Shown: piece by piece, positions 1 to 9,527 of the stretch
Layout of the letters: each line of letters begins with the position of its first letter
Position numbering within the stretch: position 1 is the first letter of the stretch
Assembly (NCBI RefSeq): GCF_000091305.1
Contig: NC_013929.1
Location: 9,238,001 to 9,302,000 of the forward strand
Length of the DNA: 64,000 nt
Reading direction: 5' to 3'
From: Streptomyces scabiei 87.22
Lineage (GTDB): Bacteria; Actinomycetota; Actinomycetes; Streptomycetales; Streptomycetaceae
The notes under the pieces: model-generated
Database searches by the model: none
What the model was told of the DNA's origin: nothing
The model's input: the letters and a program-made list of their open reading frames with translations, nothing else
Position numbers and translations under genes: made by a program

Positions 1-786
1 CTGGAGGCCGAGCTGTACACCCGCGCGCGCGAGCTGCAGGAGGTCAACGAGCGGCTGCGCGAGGCGCACGCCCACGAGCGGGAGGTCGCGCTCGCCCTGC
101 AGACGGCGATGCTGCCCGCGCCCAACCCGCTCGGTCACCACCGGGCGGCGGTGCGCTATCAGCCGGCGACCGACGCGCTCAACGTGTGCGGCGACTGGTA
201 CGACCTGGTCGACCTGACCGGTGTCGACCGCATCGGCATCGCCGTCGGTGACGTGGTCGGACACGGCCTGGCCGCCGCCTGCGTCATGGGCAAGCTGCGC
301 AGCGCGCTGAGCGCCGCGTCCCTGGTGGCGGACGGTCCCGCACAGGCCCTGGACGCGCTCGGCCTGTACGCCCGCTCCGTCGACGGCGCCGAGAACACCA
401 CGGCCGTGCAGACCTGCGTCGACTGGGACACCCGCACCATCACCTACAGCAGCGCCGGGCATCTGCCGCCCGCGCTGCTGTGCCGTGACGGCGAGGTCGT
501 CTTCCTCGACGGGGCCACCGATCCCCCGCTCGGCGCCCGCCCGGAACACACGCTCCGGCCCGAGGCCACCGTCGCCTTCACCGAGGGCGACCTGCTCGTC
601 CTCTACACCGACGGCCTGGTCGAACGCCGCGGCGAGGACATCGACCACAGCCTCGCCCGTCTCGCCGACGCGCTCACCCGCCACCGCCGGGTCGGCCCCG
701 AACCCCTCGCCGACGCCCTCCTGCTCGATCTTCTCCCCGCCGGCCGTGCCACCGACGACGCGGCCCTCGTCATCCTCCAGCTCTGA
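1..786 (+). CDS. PP2C-type SpoIIE phosphatase, C-terminal part (5' end outside window)
   Basis: The reading frame is open from the first base, so the gene begins upstream; 261 codons are visible. The first ~35 residues form an alpha-helical, charged linker (ending HEREVALALQTAMLP) of the kind that joins a PAS/GAF sensor region to a SpoIIE/RsbU phosphatase domain. The domain shows DWYD (~65), GDVVGHGLAA (~83), a YTDGLVERRGED loop (~203) and a terminal TDDAALVILQL; these acidic residues bind the two metal ions in PP2C enzymes. In Streptomyces such proteins usually dephosphorylate anti-anti-sigma factors. The partner is not identifiable here because the sensor part is missing. The gene converges on ligA with only 35 bp between stops. 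Confidence 0.9.
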   Translation: MEAELYTRARELQEVNERLREAHAHEREVALALQTAMLPAPNPLGHHRAAVRYQPATDALNVCGDWYDLVDLTGVDRIGIAVGDVVGHGLAAACVMGKLRSALSAASLVADGPAQALDALGLYARSVDGAENTTAVQTCVDWDTRTITYSSAGHLPPALLCRDGEVVFLDGATDPPLGARPEHTLRPEATVAFTEGDLLVLYTDGLVERRGEDIDHSLARLADALTRHRRVGPEPLADALLLDLLPAGRATDDAALVILQL

Positions 787-821
787 TCCCGGCCGCCCCC
801 ACGGCGATCGCCCCGAGGCGG

Positions 822-2915
822 TCAGTCGAGGAAGTCGGCGACCAGCGCGGCGAACTCGTCCGGGCCGGCCAGCCGGACGCCGAGGCTCTCGGCCCTGGCC
901 CGCTTGGAGCCGGCGTTCTCGCCCGCCACGACCAGGGAGGTCTTCTTGGAGACGCTGGAGGAGGCGCGCCCCCCGGCCCGCTCGATGAGTTCGTTCATCT
1001 GGTTGCGGCTGAGCTTCTCCAGGACGCCGGTCATCGCTCCCGTGACCACCACGGCCATCCCCGCGAGCGGCCCGCCGGCGCCCTCGGCGCCCTCCTCCGG
1101 CCCTTCCGGGTCGCCGGCCGGGGCGGGCGGTGTGGCGCCCGGCTCCGTCATGTTCACCCCGGCCGCCACCAGCTTGTCGATGAGCGGGGCGAGTTCGGCC
1201 AGCTCGGCCACGATGGACGGGGCCTTCTCGGTGCCGATGCCCTCGACCCGCTGGATCGCCTCGGCGTCCGCGGCGCGGATGTCGTCCATGGTGGCGAAGT
1301 GGCGGGCGATCCGGCGGGACATGGAGCGCCCGGTGCCCCGCACGCCCAGCGCGCACAGCACCCGCGACAGCGGCCGCCCCCGGGCCGTGTCGAGCGCGGC
1401 GAGGAGGTTGTCGGTGCTGGTCTCGCCCATGCGGTCCAGGCTCAGCAACTGCTCCCGGGTGAGGGCGAACAGATCGGCCAGATCGGCGACCAGTCCCGCC
1501 TCGACGAGCTGGACGACCCGGGTGTGCCCGAGCCCCTCCACGTCGAGCTGGTCGCGGCCCACGGCGTACGAGAGGGAGGCGACCAGATGGCAGTTGCGGC
1601 CGTTCTCGCAGCGCCAGCGCTGTTCACCGGTGTCGATGCCGGAGCCGCATCTGGGGCACACCTCGGGGAAGACGATGGGCTGTTCGTCGCCGGTGCGCAG
1701 ATGGGCGACGGGGGCCTCGACGCGGGGGATGACGTCACCGGCGCGGTGCACCATGACGTGGTCGCCCAGGCGGAGGTCACGGCGGGTGATGTCCGCCGGG
1801 TTGTGGAGGGTGGCGTACGTGATGGTGGAGCCGTCGATCTCGACGGGCTCCAGTACTCCGCGTGGCGCGATGATGCCGGTGCGGCCGACGTTCCACTGCA
1901 CCTCCAGCAGCCGCGTGATCTTCTCGACGGCGGGCAGCTTGTAGGCGATCGCCCAGCGCGGGGCACGGGTTCCTGACCCGGCGGCCCGCTGGTCGGCGGC
2001 CAGGTCCGCCTTGATCACGATTCCGTCGATGCCGAACGGCAGCTCCGCCCGCAGCCCGGCGATCTCCTTCACCCGGTCCAGGACCTCCTCGACCGTGGCG
2101 GCGGTGACACCGGGGACGGCCGTGCTCGCGGTGGTGTTCACCCCCAGCCCGGCGGCCCGCGCCATCAGCTCGCTGTGGGCCAGCTCGCCCAGGCGGGCGG
2201 CCGAGTCGGCGTCCGTGCCGGGCAGCGCCAGCAGTCCGTACCCGAAGAACGTCATCGGCACGGTGTACGCCCGTTCCCTGGCGCGCAGCGTGCCCGCCGC
2301 GGCGTTGCGCGGATTGGCGAACGGCTGCCCGCCGTGTTCGGTGCGCACCTCGTTGGCGTGCTCGAACTGGGCGGTCGTCATGAGGACTTCGCCGCGCACC
2401 TCGACCGTCACCGGCTCGGCCAGCTCCCGCGGCAGCCCCTCGATGGTGCCGATGGCGTGCGAGACGTCCTCCCCGGCCGTCCCGTCGCCCCGCGTGATCA
2501 GCCGCGTGAGCCGCCCCCGCGTGTACCGGGCGGCGACCGCGAGCCCGTCGAGCTTCGGCTCCACACCGAACCGTTCCACGTCGTGCCCGATCCGCCGGGC
2601 CAGCGACGCCGTCCACGCCGTGAACTCCTCGGCGGAGAACACGTTGTCCAGGCTGAGCATCGCGACCGTGTGGGGCACGTCCCCCTCGACGGCTCCGCCG
2701 GCCACCTTCCCGGTGGGCGACTCGGGCAGGACCTGCTCGGGATGGGCCGCCTCCCACACCGCGATGCCGCGCACGAGCCGGTCGTAGGTGTCGTCGTCCA
2801 GCGCCGAGGTGCCGCCGGTGTAGTACGCGGCCGAGGCCCGGACCGCGTCCTCGACGGCCTGGGCGTAGGCGGCGGCATCCACGATCACTGCAGCTGAAGT
2901 CGTCATGGGAGCCAT
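822..2915 (-). CDS. ligA: NAD+-dependent DNA ligase LigA
   Basis: Seals nicks in DNA using NAD+. Domain order is complete: N-terminal Ia domain (TGGTSALDDDTYDRL), adenylation domain with the catalytic lysine in VEPKLDG (K121 with this start) followed by TRGDGTAGEDVSHAI, OB fold, a four-cysteine zinc finger (CPRC...CENGRNC), helix-hairpin-helix repeats, and a C-terminal BRCT domain (GMAVVVTGAM to the end). The ATG at 2915 is chosen because GGGAGG lies just upstream. A TTG at 2936 and an ATG at 2906 (MTTSAAV) are in the same frame. About 697 residues is normal for the family. Streptomyces often carry more than one ligase gene, and the sequence alone does not say whether this is the essential copy. 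The gene stands alone, downstream of the gap terminator. Confidence 0.95.
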   Translation of the reverse strand: MAPMTTSAAVIVDAAAYAQAVEDAVRASAAYYTGGTSALDDDTYDRLVRGIAVWEAAHPEQVLPESPTGKVAGGAVEGDVPHTVAMLSLDNVFSAEEFTAWTASLARRIGHDVERFGVEPKLDGLAVAARYTRGRLTRLITRGDGTAGEDVSHAIGTIEGLPRELAEPVTVEVRGEVLMTTAQFEHANEVRTEHGGQPFANPRNAAAGTLRARERAYTVPMTFFGYGLLALPGTDADSAARLGELAHSELMARAAGLGVNTTASTAVPGVTAATVEEVLDRVKEIAGLRAELPFGIDGIVIKADLAADQRAAGSGTRAPRWAIAYKLPAVEKITRLLEVQWNVGRTGIIAPRGVLEPVEIDGSTITYATLHNPADITRRDLRLGDHVMVHRAGDVIPRVEAPVAHLRTGDEQPIVFPEVCPRCGSGIDTGEQRWRCENGRNCHLVASLSYAVGRDQLDVEGLGHTRVVQLVEAGLVADLADLFALTREQLLSLDRMGETSTDNLLAALDTARGRPLSRVLCALGVRGTGRSMSRRIARHFATMDDIRAADAEAIQRVEGIGTEKAPSIVAELAELAPLIDKLVAAGVNMTEPGATPPAPAGDPEGPEEGAEGAGGPLAGMAVVVTGAMTGVLEKLSRNQMNELIERAGGRASSSVSKKTSLVVAGENAGSKRARAESLGVRLAGPDEFAALVADFLD

Positions 2916-2995
2916 CCTGCCTCCCACCACTGACAATGCCCCGGCGTCGGCCCGGAGGGCCGGCTCCGGCGCCGCGCCCCAGGGGTCCGGACGCG

Positions 2996-3033
2996 CCGCG
3001 GGCCGGACGGGGGGTCCCCCGTCCGGCCCGCGG
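2996..3033 (-). terminator. Strong hairpin terminator downstream of gap
   Basis: A nearly uninterrupted inverted repeat lies about 25 bp past the GAPDH stop: CCGCGGGCCGGAC (2996-3008) pairs with GTCCGGCCCGCGG (3021-3033), extended inward by a G-run against a C-run. There is no U-tract, as is common for Streptomyces terminators. Confidence 0.75.
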
Positions 3034-3057
3034 CCCTCGGTCCCGTGTCCCGGTGGA

Positions 3058-4512
3058 TCAGACCGCCGGGGAGGGGTACGTGGGGTACTCCACGCCGGAG
3101 ACGTGCTGGACGACCCGGATGACCTGGCACGAGTAGCCGAACTCGTTGTCGTACCAGAGGTAGAGGATCGCGTTGTCGCCGTCGACCTTGGTGGCGCCCG
3201 CGTCGACGATCGAGGCGTGGCGGGAGCCGATGAAGTCGCTGGAGACCGAGTCGGGGGCGTTGGTGAAGTCGATCTGGCGCTTGAGCGGCGAGGTCAGCGA
3301 GACGCCGCGGAGGTAGTCGACGACCTCGTCGCGGTCGGTCTCCCGGCCGAGACGCAGGCTGAGGATCGCGATCGAGACGTCCGGGACGGGCACGCGGATC
3401 GAGCTGCCGGTGATCGGCGCCTTCAGGTCGGGCAGCGCCTTGGCGACGGCGGAGGCGGCACCCGTCTCGGTGATGACCATGTTGAGCGGCGCGGACCGGC
3501 CCCGGCGGTCGGACTTGTGGTAGTTGTCCAGCAGGTTCTGGTCGTTGGTGAACGAGTGGACGGTCTCCACGTGACCGCGCAGCACACCGAACTCGTCGGC
3601 CATCGCCTTCAGCGGCGGCACGATCGCGTTGGTGGTGCAGGACGCGCAGGACAGGATCCGCTCGTCCGGCTTGATCGTGTCGTGGTTGACGCCGTGCACG
3701 ATGTTCGGGACGTCGCCCTTGCCGGGCGCGGTCAGCACGACCTTGTCGATGCCGGGGCGCAGGTGGTTCGACAGCCCCGCGCGGTCGCGCCACTTGCCGG
3801 TGTTGTCGATGAGGATGGCGTTCTTGATGCCGTACTCGGTGTAGTCGATCTCGGACGGGTCGCCGGCGTAGATCACCTTGATCTCGTTGCCGTTGGCGTT
3901 GATCGTGCTGGTCGCCTCGTCGACGGTGATCGTGCCCTGGAACTGGCCGTGGATGGAGTCCCGGCGCAGCAGGGACGCCCGCTTGACGATGTCCTCGCCG
4001 GCCCGCTCACCCCCGCCGCGCACCACGATGGCGCGCAGCCGCAGGCCGTTGCCGGAGCCGGCCTTCTCGATGAGCAGGCGGGCCACGAGGCGGCCGATGC
4101 GGCCGAAGCCGTAGAGGACGACGTCGCGTCCCTCGCTGCCCTCGATCTTGTTGGCGCCCGTGGCGCCGGCGACGGCCTCCGCGGTGAACTCCTCGACCGA
4201 CAGCCCCCGGTCGTCGGCCCGGTGGGCCTCGGCGAGCAGACCGATGTCGATCTGGGAGGGGCCGAGGTCGAGCGAGGTGAGGGTCCGCAGGAACGGCAGG
4301 GTGTCGGTGACCGACAGCTCCTCACCGGCGATCTGACGGGCGAACCGGTGGGTCTTCAGGATGCTGACCACCGACTTGTTCACCAAGGAGCGGCTGTGCA
4401 GCAGGATCGTCACGTCCCGCTCACGGTGCAGCTTCCCGATGATCGGGATCATCGACTCCGCGATCTCCTCGCGGTTCTTCCATTGGGTGAACGAGTCCTC
4501 GTTGACAGTCAC
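3058..4512 (-). CDS. gap: Glyceraldehyde-3-phosphate dehydrogenase, long N-terminally extended form
   Basis: Oxidises glyceraldehyde-3-phosphate with NAD(P)+ and phosphate (or the reverse). The 484-residue protein has a ~125-residue N-terminal extension before the Rossmann start at VVLYGFGRIGRL (131-142). The catalytic cysteine is C292 in ASCTTN, and the C-terminal WYDNEFGYSCQV signature is intact. Ordinary GAPDH is about 335 residues; the ~480-residue class is well known in actinobacteria as a second GAPDH, but the function of its extension is not clear to me. Start is GTG at 4512 (MTVNEDSF). It is a single-gene unit with a strong terminator and a 421-bp upstream gap. No glycolytic neighbours are present, so whether it acts in glycolysis or gluconeogenesis cannot be judged. 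Confidence 0.95.
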   Translation of the reverse strand: MTVNEDSFTQWKNREEIAESMIPIIGKLHRERDVTILLHSRSLVNKSVVSILKTHRFARQIAGEELSVTDTLPFLRTLTSLDLGPSQIDIGLLAEAHRADDRGLSVEEFTAEAVAGATGANKIEGSEGRDVVLYGFGRIGRLVARLLIEKAGSGNGLRLRAIVVRGGGERAGEDIVKRASLLRRDSIHGQFQGTITVDEATSTINANGNEIKVIYAGDPSEIDYTEYGIKNAILIDNTGKWRDRAGLSNHLRPGIDKVVLTAPGKGDVPNIVHGVNHDTIKPDERILSCASCTTNAIVPPLKAMADEFGVLRGHVETVHSFTNDQNLLDNYHKSDRRGRSAPLNMVITETGAASAVAKALPDLKAPITGSSIRVPVPDVSIAILSLRLGRETDRDEVVDYLRGVSLTSPLKRQIDFTNAPDSVSSDFIGSRHASIVDAGATKVDGDNAILYLWYDNEFGYSCQVIRVVQHVSGVEYPTYPSPAV

Positions 4513-4933
4513 AAGTTTATCTTTCGAGCTAGGCGGCGCTCATATGCTAACCACCCCGCTCGGAGGAGACGAACGAGGGGTGCGGGAAGCGCGCGGTCGC
4601 ACGGGTTCAGTGGAGCGGGCCCAGGCCGTCCGGGGCGGCCCGGCGGCGTCGGCACCGGAGCGGCCGACGGGGCGGAGCCCGGTCGCCGCCGCCCCCTCCG
4701 CGGCGGCGACCCGGCGTGTCCGGACCGGCCGTCGCGTGCGGGGCGACGGCGGCGGCCGTGGTCGGTAGGGCGTGTTCGGCGAGTTCGGCCGGCATGGTCG
4801 GCCCGCCACGTGGTTCCAGAAGCGATCGTTCCGGACGGCGGGCGTGCCCGGTATCGGGGAGACTACGTAATCGGGCGCGCCGCGCACCCCGCCGCCGCGT
4901 CACGACCGCGCCCGATCGCGTGCCGAGGAGCGC
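4513..4933. other. Intergenic region between the LAL regulator and gap
   Basis: A 421-bp stretch upstream of gap and downstream of the LAL gene (both minus strand). It must hold the gap promoter. The part next to gap is the only AT-richer piece (GCATATGAGC and AGATAAACTT on the minus strand). I see no convincing -35/-10 pair, no small ORF with a ribosome site, and no clear terminator. Confidence 0.5.
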
Positions 4934-7900
4934 TCACACGCCCCCGTCACGCATTTCCTCGCGCACCTGCAGCGCCGCCAGCGCGGCACGCGACGTCACA
5001 CCGGTCTTGCGGTAGATGCGGGAGAGGTGGGTCTCGACCGTACGCGGGCTGAGGAACAGACGTTCGGCGATGGCGGGGCTGGTCAGGCCCTTGGCGACGA
5101 GAGCTGCGATCTCCCGTTCCCGCGGCGACAGCACCGCCAGTTCCTCGGACGCCGCCTCCCGTGACGGCCCGTCGGCGCCCCCGCTCGGACGTACCCCCGC
5201 ACCGCTCGCCGGACCTGCCCCCGCTCCGGCCACGGCACCGGCCACCGGACCCGCGCCCGGACCGGTCACCGCGCCCGCCACGAGACCCGCGCCCGGCTCC
5301 CCGCCGTTCCCGCCCGCGACCTCCGGAGCGGTCGCCGCCAGCGGGCTCGTCACCTCTCCCGCCGTCCGCTCCGCGTCGAGGACCGTCGGCCGGATCACCT
5401 CCGCGAGGCCGGTCAGCAGACGGGCCTCTCCCTCGGTGCTCAGCCGCAGGGCGCGCTCCCACATGGCCCGGGCCCGGGCCGCGCGTCCCGCGGACGCGGT
5501 CAGGGGCGCCCCCAGCAGCAGCGTCTGCGCCTCCCACAGCCGGCCCCCGCCCCGGGCCGCCTCCGCCGCGGCCCGCTCGAACAGGTCGGCCGCGGCCGCC
5601 ACGTCGCCGTCGGCCAGCGGCACATGCGCCGAGCTGCGCAGCGCCGACGCCCGCTGCGCCACGAGACCGAGCCGCTCCGCCTCCTTGCGGGCGCGGTCCG
5701 CCCACTGCCGGGCCTGATCGCGGTCCCCGGCGACCACGGCGGCGGTCACCAGGATCTCCATGAACAGGGGCCGCATGCTCGGCTGCAGGCCCCCGAGATC
5801 CTCCCCGCCCGCCCGGATCACCGCCGCGCGGGCCCGCGCCGGATCACCGGTGTGGAGCGCGGCGTACCCGAGCATGCACCAGGCGATGGACGCCCACCAG
5901 CGGGTGCCGGCACCGGCCCGCGCCACGGCCTCCTCGGCGACGGCCAGCGCGCCACCGTCGCCCGGCGGGAGAGCGGGGACCAGTGCCTGGGCCTTCGACG
6001 CCAGGACGAACGCGAGCAGTTCGTCGCTGCCGATGCCCCGGGCGATGGTCTCCGCCTCTTCGGCGAGTTCCAGGGCCGGCCCCAGCCGCAGGGTCATGAC
6101 CTGGATGTGGGACAGGCACAGCAGCAGATGCGGCACCACGTAGAGCAGGCCGCCCCGTCGGGCGATGGCGAGACCACGCCCGGCGTGCCGTTCGGCGTCG
6201 GCGTACCGTTCGAGGAACGCCTCCGCCCAGCCGAGCCGGGCAAGCGGTTCGCACAGGCCCGCGAGATCCTGGTCGGTGAGGGAGTCGATGAGCGCGCCGG
6301 CCCGGTCGGCGGCCTCGGCGGCGGCCACCGTGTTCCCCTCGTACGCCTCCCCGAGCGCGGTGACGGCGAGCGCCCCCGCCTCCGCGACCTCGTCGCCCAG
6401 TGACCGGGCCAGCTCCAGCGTGCGGACCACGTCGTCGCGCACGTCCGGGTAGGAGCTGGCGTGCGGGGCGGACGAGCCGAGTTCCAGGCCGAGTTGGACG
6501 GTCTCCGCGGGGGAGAGGTCGGCGCCGCGGGCCAGTTCGCGGCGCAGCAGGGCGATGGCCTCCGCGTACCGGCCCAGATGGCGTTCCATGACCGCGCACA
6601 GGGTGACCGCGCCGGCCCGTACGCCGTCGTCGGTGCCCGGCGGCGACAGACTGATCACCTCGTGCAGCAGGTCCCGGCTCTCCAGCAGCCCGCCGCAGGC
6701 GCCGAGCGCCTCGGCCCGGCGCAGCATGAGGTCGCGGCGCAGCGCCCCGTGCGCAGGCCGCTCCGGCAGATGGGTGAGGGCGACGCCCAGCCAGTGCGCG
6801 CTGCTCGCCGGCGCGGTCGCGGCGGCCTGCCGGGCGGCCTCGGTGAGGACGGTCACTGCGTCCGGGTCCCAGCCGGTCAGCGAACGTTCCACGTGATGCG
6901 CCCGCTCGGTGACCGGCGCCCCGATCCGGGCCAGTTCGGCGGCGGCGAGGTGGTGCATCCGGGTGCGCAGCAGGGGGTCGGTGGTGTCGTGGACGAGGGA
7001 CCGCAGCACGGGATGCCGCAGGGCCCAGCGGCCGTCGGGCCCCGGCCGCGCGAGATCGCGGGCCGTCAACTCCCTCAGATCCGCGTCGAGTTCGATCTCG
7101 TCCCGCCCGGTGACGGCCGCCACCAGCGCGGGTGCGGCATGGTCACCGAGCACGGCCACGGCCTGGACCGTGGCGCGTTGGGCGTCGGTCAGTGGAGTCA
7201 ACTCGTCCAGGAGCAGCGAGCTGAGCCCCGCAGGTCTGCCCGCCTGGAGCAGCGCCAGGAGGTACAGCGGATTGCCCTCGCTGGCCGCGTACAGCTCGGC
7301 GGCGAGGGCGGGCGGCCGGTCCGGGGCGAGCGCCGCGAGACAGTCGGCACGGTCCAGGGGGCCCAGCTCCAGCCGCAGCACCGTCCCGGTCTCCACGCCC
7401 CGGGTGAGCGAGGCGACGAGCCGGGGAGAGGTCTGCCGTTCGCGGCGCGCCACCACGATCACCACCGGCGCGCGCCGCGGAGGGTGCCGTACCAGGTGGT
7501 CGAGCAGTTCCAGGGACGCCGGGTCCGCCCAGTGCACGTCGTCGAGCGCCACCACGAGGCCCTTGCCGGTGCGGGCGACCCGGGCGAGGAAGGCCGCCGC
7601 CGCACGCTGCATCGCGAAGCGGTCCAGGGTGTGCGCCTCGGTGAACGGGGACGGGATCCCGGTCTCGGAGTCGAGGTCCGCGAGGGCGTCGGCGAGTGGC
7701 TGGTAGGGCAGATGCTGCTCGTACTCGGTCGCCCGGCCGCGCAGCACCGTCATGCCCCGCTCCCGCGCCAGCGCGCAGAACTCCGAGACGAATCTGCTCT
7801 TGCCGATGCCCGCCGCGCCGGTGACGTCGACGACGGCCGGGCCGGGGGCGGGGACCGCCGGGCCGTCGCCGGTCCCCGTCAGTCCGTCGAGTATTCCGGC

Positions 7901-7954
7901 GAGCCGTGCCAGCTCGGTCTCCCGGCTCACCAGCGGAGCCACGTCCCACGGCAA
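4934..7954 (-). CDS. LAL-type LuxR family transcriptional regulator with AAA ATPase domain
   Basis: A 1006-residue regulator of the large ATP-binding LuxR (LAL) class. It has an N-terminal P-loop GAAGIGKS (46-53), a Walker B-like VVALDDVHW (~140), a long helical TPR-like middle (~350-870), and a C-terminal LuxR helix-turn-helix (LSPREREIAALVAKGL to the end). Before the HTH, roughly residues 870-935, lies a low-complexity Gly/Ala/Pro linker built from repeated AGAVTGPGAGP-like units. Translation probably starts at a TTG (7954), because GGGGGGA sits 7 bp upstream and no ATG fits. LAL proteins often activate sugar or secondary-metabolite genes, but no obvious target operon is adjacent. Confidence 0.9.
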   Translation of the reverse strand: MPWDVAPLVSRETELARLAGILDGLTGTGDGPAVPAPGPAVVDVTGAAGIGKSRFVSEFCALARERGMTVLRGRATEYEQHLPYQPLADALADLDSETGIPSPFTEAHTLDRFAMQRAAAAFLARVARTGKGLVVALDDVHWADPASLELLDHLVRHPPRRAPVVIVVARRERQTSPRLVASLTRGVETGTVLRLELGPLDRADCLAALAPDRPPALAAELYAASEGNPLYLLALLQAGRPAGLSSLLLDELTPLTDAQRATVQAVAVLGDHAAPALVAAVTGRDEIELDADLRELTARDLARPGPDGRWALRHPVLRSLVHDTTDPLLRTRMHHLAAAELARIGAPVTERAHHVERSLTGWDPDAVTVLTEAARQAAATAPASSAHWLGVALTHLPERPAHGALRRDLMLRRAEALGACGGLLESRDLLHEVISLSPPGTDDGVRAGAVTLCAVMERHLGRYAEAIALLRRELARGADLSPAETVQLGLELGSSAPHASSYPDVRDDVVRTLELARSLGDEVAEAGALAVTALGEAYEGNTVAAAEAADRAGALIDSLTDQDLAGLCEPLARLGWAEAFLERYADAERHAGRGLAIARRGGLLYVVPHLLLCLSHIQVMTLRLGPALELAEEAETIARGIGSDELLAFVLASKAQALVPALPPGDGGALAVAEEAVARAGAGTRWWASIAWCMLGYAALHTGDPARARAAVIRAGGEDLGGLQPSMRPLFMEILVTAAVVAGDRDQARQWADRARKEAERLGLVAQRASALRSSAHVPLADGDVAAAADLFERAAAEAARGGGRLWEAQTLLLGAPLTASAGRAARARAMWERALRLSTEGEARLLTGLAEVIRPTVLDAERTAGEVTSPLAATAPEVAGGNGGEPGAGLVAGAVTGPGAGPVAGAVAGAGAGPASGAGVRPSGGADGPSREAASEELAVLSPREREIAALVAKGLTSPAIAERLFLSPRTVETHLSRIYRKTGVTSRAALAALQVREEMRDGGV

Positions 7955-8052
7955 TGCGATTCCCCCCGAAGGCGGCCCCGGGCCGTCCGGAGCCCATCCG
8001 GAGAGCCCTGATCACGCACCTCCGGCCGATTCCCGAAGATTGTACGTAGCTC

Positions 8053-8072
8053 CAGGCAGGCAGGCAGGCAGG
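8053..8072. repeat. (CAGG)5 tetranucleotide tandem repeat
   Basis: Five exact tandem copies of CAGG lie in the 271-bp gap between the LAL regulator start and the fucosidase stop. I see no other recognisable feature in that gap. Such a run could change length by replication slippage. Confidence 0.9.
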
Positions 8073-8225
8073 CGGCCCGGTCTCCTGGCCCTGCTCCGGC
8101 GCCAACGTCTCCGTGCCCGGTACGAGTTACGGCGCGCTGTTCGTGCCCGGCTTCGGCGCCTCCTTCCCGCACGCCCCCGCTTGCCGCCCACAGGTGCGGG
8201 TCCTGACCGTCGACCGGCTCCTCGG

Positions 8226-9515
8226 TCAGTCGCGGCCCGTACCCCGGTAGAGGTCCAGCTCCCCCTCCAGCTCCAGCGCGAGCACGGTCGCGTACGGGTC
8301 GAGGTCGGCCTCCTCGGGGGCGTCGATCCAGGTCACACCGGGCACGGCGTCCAGGCCGCCGATCACCCGGTGGCCCAGTTCGGTGCCCGTGCCGACGACG
8401 GTGACCCTCCGGACCGGATTGCGCAGCCCCCGCACCGCGACGGACTCGCGCGGTACGTCGAAGCACGTCAGATACAGGGTGCGCCGGTCGGCGGAGAGAG
8501 TGCTCGGGCCGTAGTGGTGCCCGGCGGGCAGCCCGGCGACCGTTCCGTGGACGGCCTCGGAGTGCCGCGCGATCCATGCGCCGAGCCCCTCCAGCCGCTC
8601 GACCTGCTCCGCGGGGATCGTCCCGTCCGCCCGGGGACCGACGTCCAGCAGCAGATTGCCGCCCATGCCGATCGTCTCGGTGAAGTAACGCACCAGCTGC
8701 CGAACCGACTTGTGATTGTGGTCCGCGTGCTGGAAACCCCACGAGTCATTGATCGTCAGACACAACTCCCAGGGGCCGCCGGGCGCTTCGAGCGGTACCC
8801 CCTGCTCGGGGGTGGCGTAGTCGCCGCGGCCGAGCATACGGGCGTTCAGAACGGTGTCCGGGTTCTCCGCGAGGATCAGGTCGGCCAACTCCGTGATGCG
8901 CCACTGCTGTTCGGTGCGTTCCCACTCGCCGTCGAACCACAGCAGATCGGGGCGGAACCGCTCCACCAGCTCCTTCACCTGGCCGTCACGATAGGCCAGG
9001 TAACGCTCCCAGGCCGCAGGGTCCTCCTCGCCGGGTGCGGCGTGCGCGTAGGGGTTGGCGTCGTTGCCGCCCGGGTGCGTGTGCGACCACCGGTCGATCT
9101 CGGGGTGGCGCAGGCTCGCGTAGTCCGGGTGGTTCCAGTCGGAGTGCGAGTAGTAGAGGCCGACTTTTAGACCCCGCTCGCGCAGCGCGTCCACGTATCC
9201 GCCGATCAGGTCCCGGCCCGCCGGGGTGCGCCGGACGACGTCCAGTTCGCCGTGGGCGGTGTCCCACAGGGCGACGCCGTCGTGGTGGCGTGCGGTGAGC
9301 ACCGCGTATCCCGCGCCCGCCCGGGCGAACAGCCCGGCCCAGGCCGACGGGTCGTAGGCGGACGCGGTGAAGCCGTCCAGCTGTTTCATGTACCGCTCGT
9401 GCGTCACCTCGCCCCAGTAGAAGGACCAGGACTCGGGCACCCCGTCCACGGCGTAGATGCCGTAGTGGATGAAGATGCCCAGCTTGGCGGCGGGAAACCA
9501 GGGTTGCATGGTCAT
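8226..9515 (-). CDS. GH29 alpha-L-fucosidase
   Basis: Hydrolyses terminal alpha-L-fucose from glycans. The GH29 fold is recognised from KLGIFIHYGIYAVDGVPESW at the N-terminus, TARHHDG (75-80), SHSDWNHPDY and the nucleophile motif DLLWFDGEW with D195. No signal peptide is present, so it acts inside the cell on imported fucosides unless secreted by another route. At 429 residues it holds the catalytic barrel plus a small C-terminal beta domain. Neither neighbour belongs to fucose metabolism, and no transporter is adjacent. The ATG is preceded by TAGCGT six bases upstream rather than by a ribosome site, suggesting a leaderless message. Confidence 0.92.
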   Translation of the reverse strand: MTMQPWFPAAKLGIFIHYGIYAVDGVPESWSFYWGEVTHERYMKQLDGFTASAYDPSAWAGLFARAGAGYAVLTARHHDGVALWDTAHGELDVVRRTPAGRDLIGGYVDALRERGLKVGLYYSHSDWNHPDYASLRHPEIDRWSHTHPGGNDANPYAHAAPGEEDPAAWERYLAYRDGQVKELVERFRPDLLWFDGEWERTEQQWRITELADLILAENPDTVLNARMLGRGDYATPEQGVPLEAPGGPWELCLTINDSWGFQHADHNHKSVRQLVRYFTETIGMGGNLLLDVGPRADGTIPAEQVERLEGLGAWIARHSEAVHGTVAGLPAGHHYGPSTLSADRRTLYLTCFDVPRESVAVRGLRNPVRRVTVVGTGTELGHRVIGGLDAVPGVTWIDAPEEADLDPYATVLALELEGELDLYRGTGRD

Positions 9516-9527
9516 ACGGTCACGCTA
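9516..9527 (-). promoter_or_regulatory. Putative leaderless -10 element of the fucosidase gene
   Basis: On the minus strand TAGCGT is followed by six bases and then the ATG. Transcription would begin at the A of the start codon. No Shine-Dalgarno sequence and no clear -35 element are visible. Confidence 0.5.

Noticed and set aside
3000..5052. Long plus-strand frames opposite gap, ligA and the LAL gene
   Set aside because: They are low-complexity Val/Gly/Asp or Arg/Pro readings opposite well-identified genes, without ribosome sites.
8053..8072. CRISPR-like or regulatory repeat array
   Set aside because: It is only a five-copy tetranucleotide run with no spacers.
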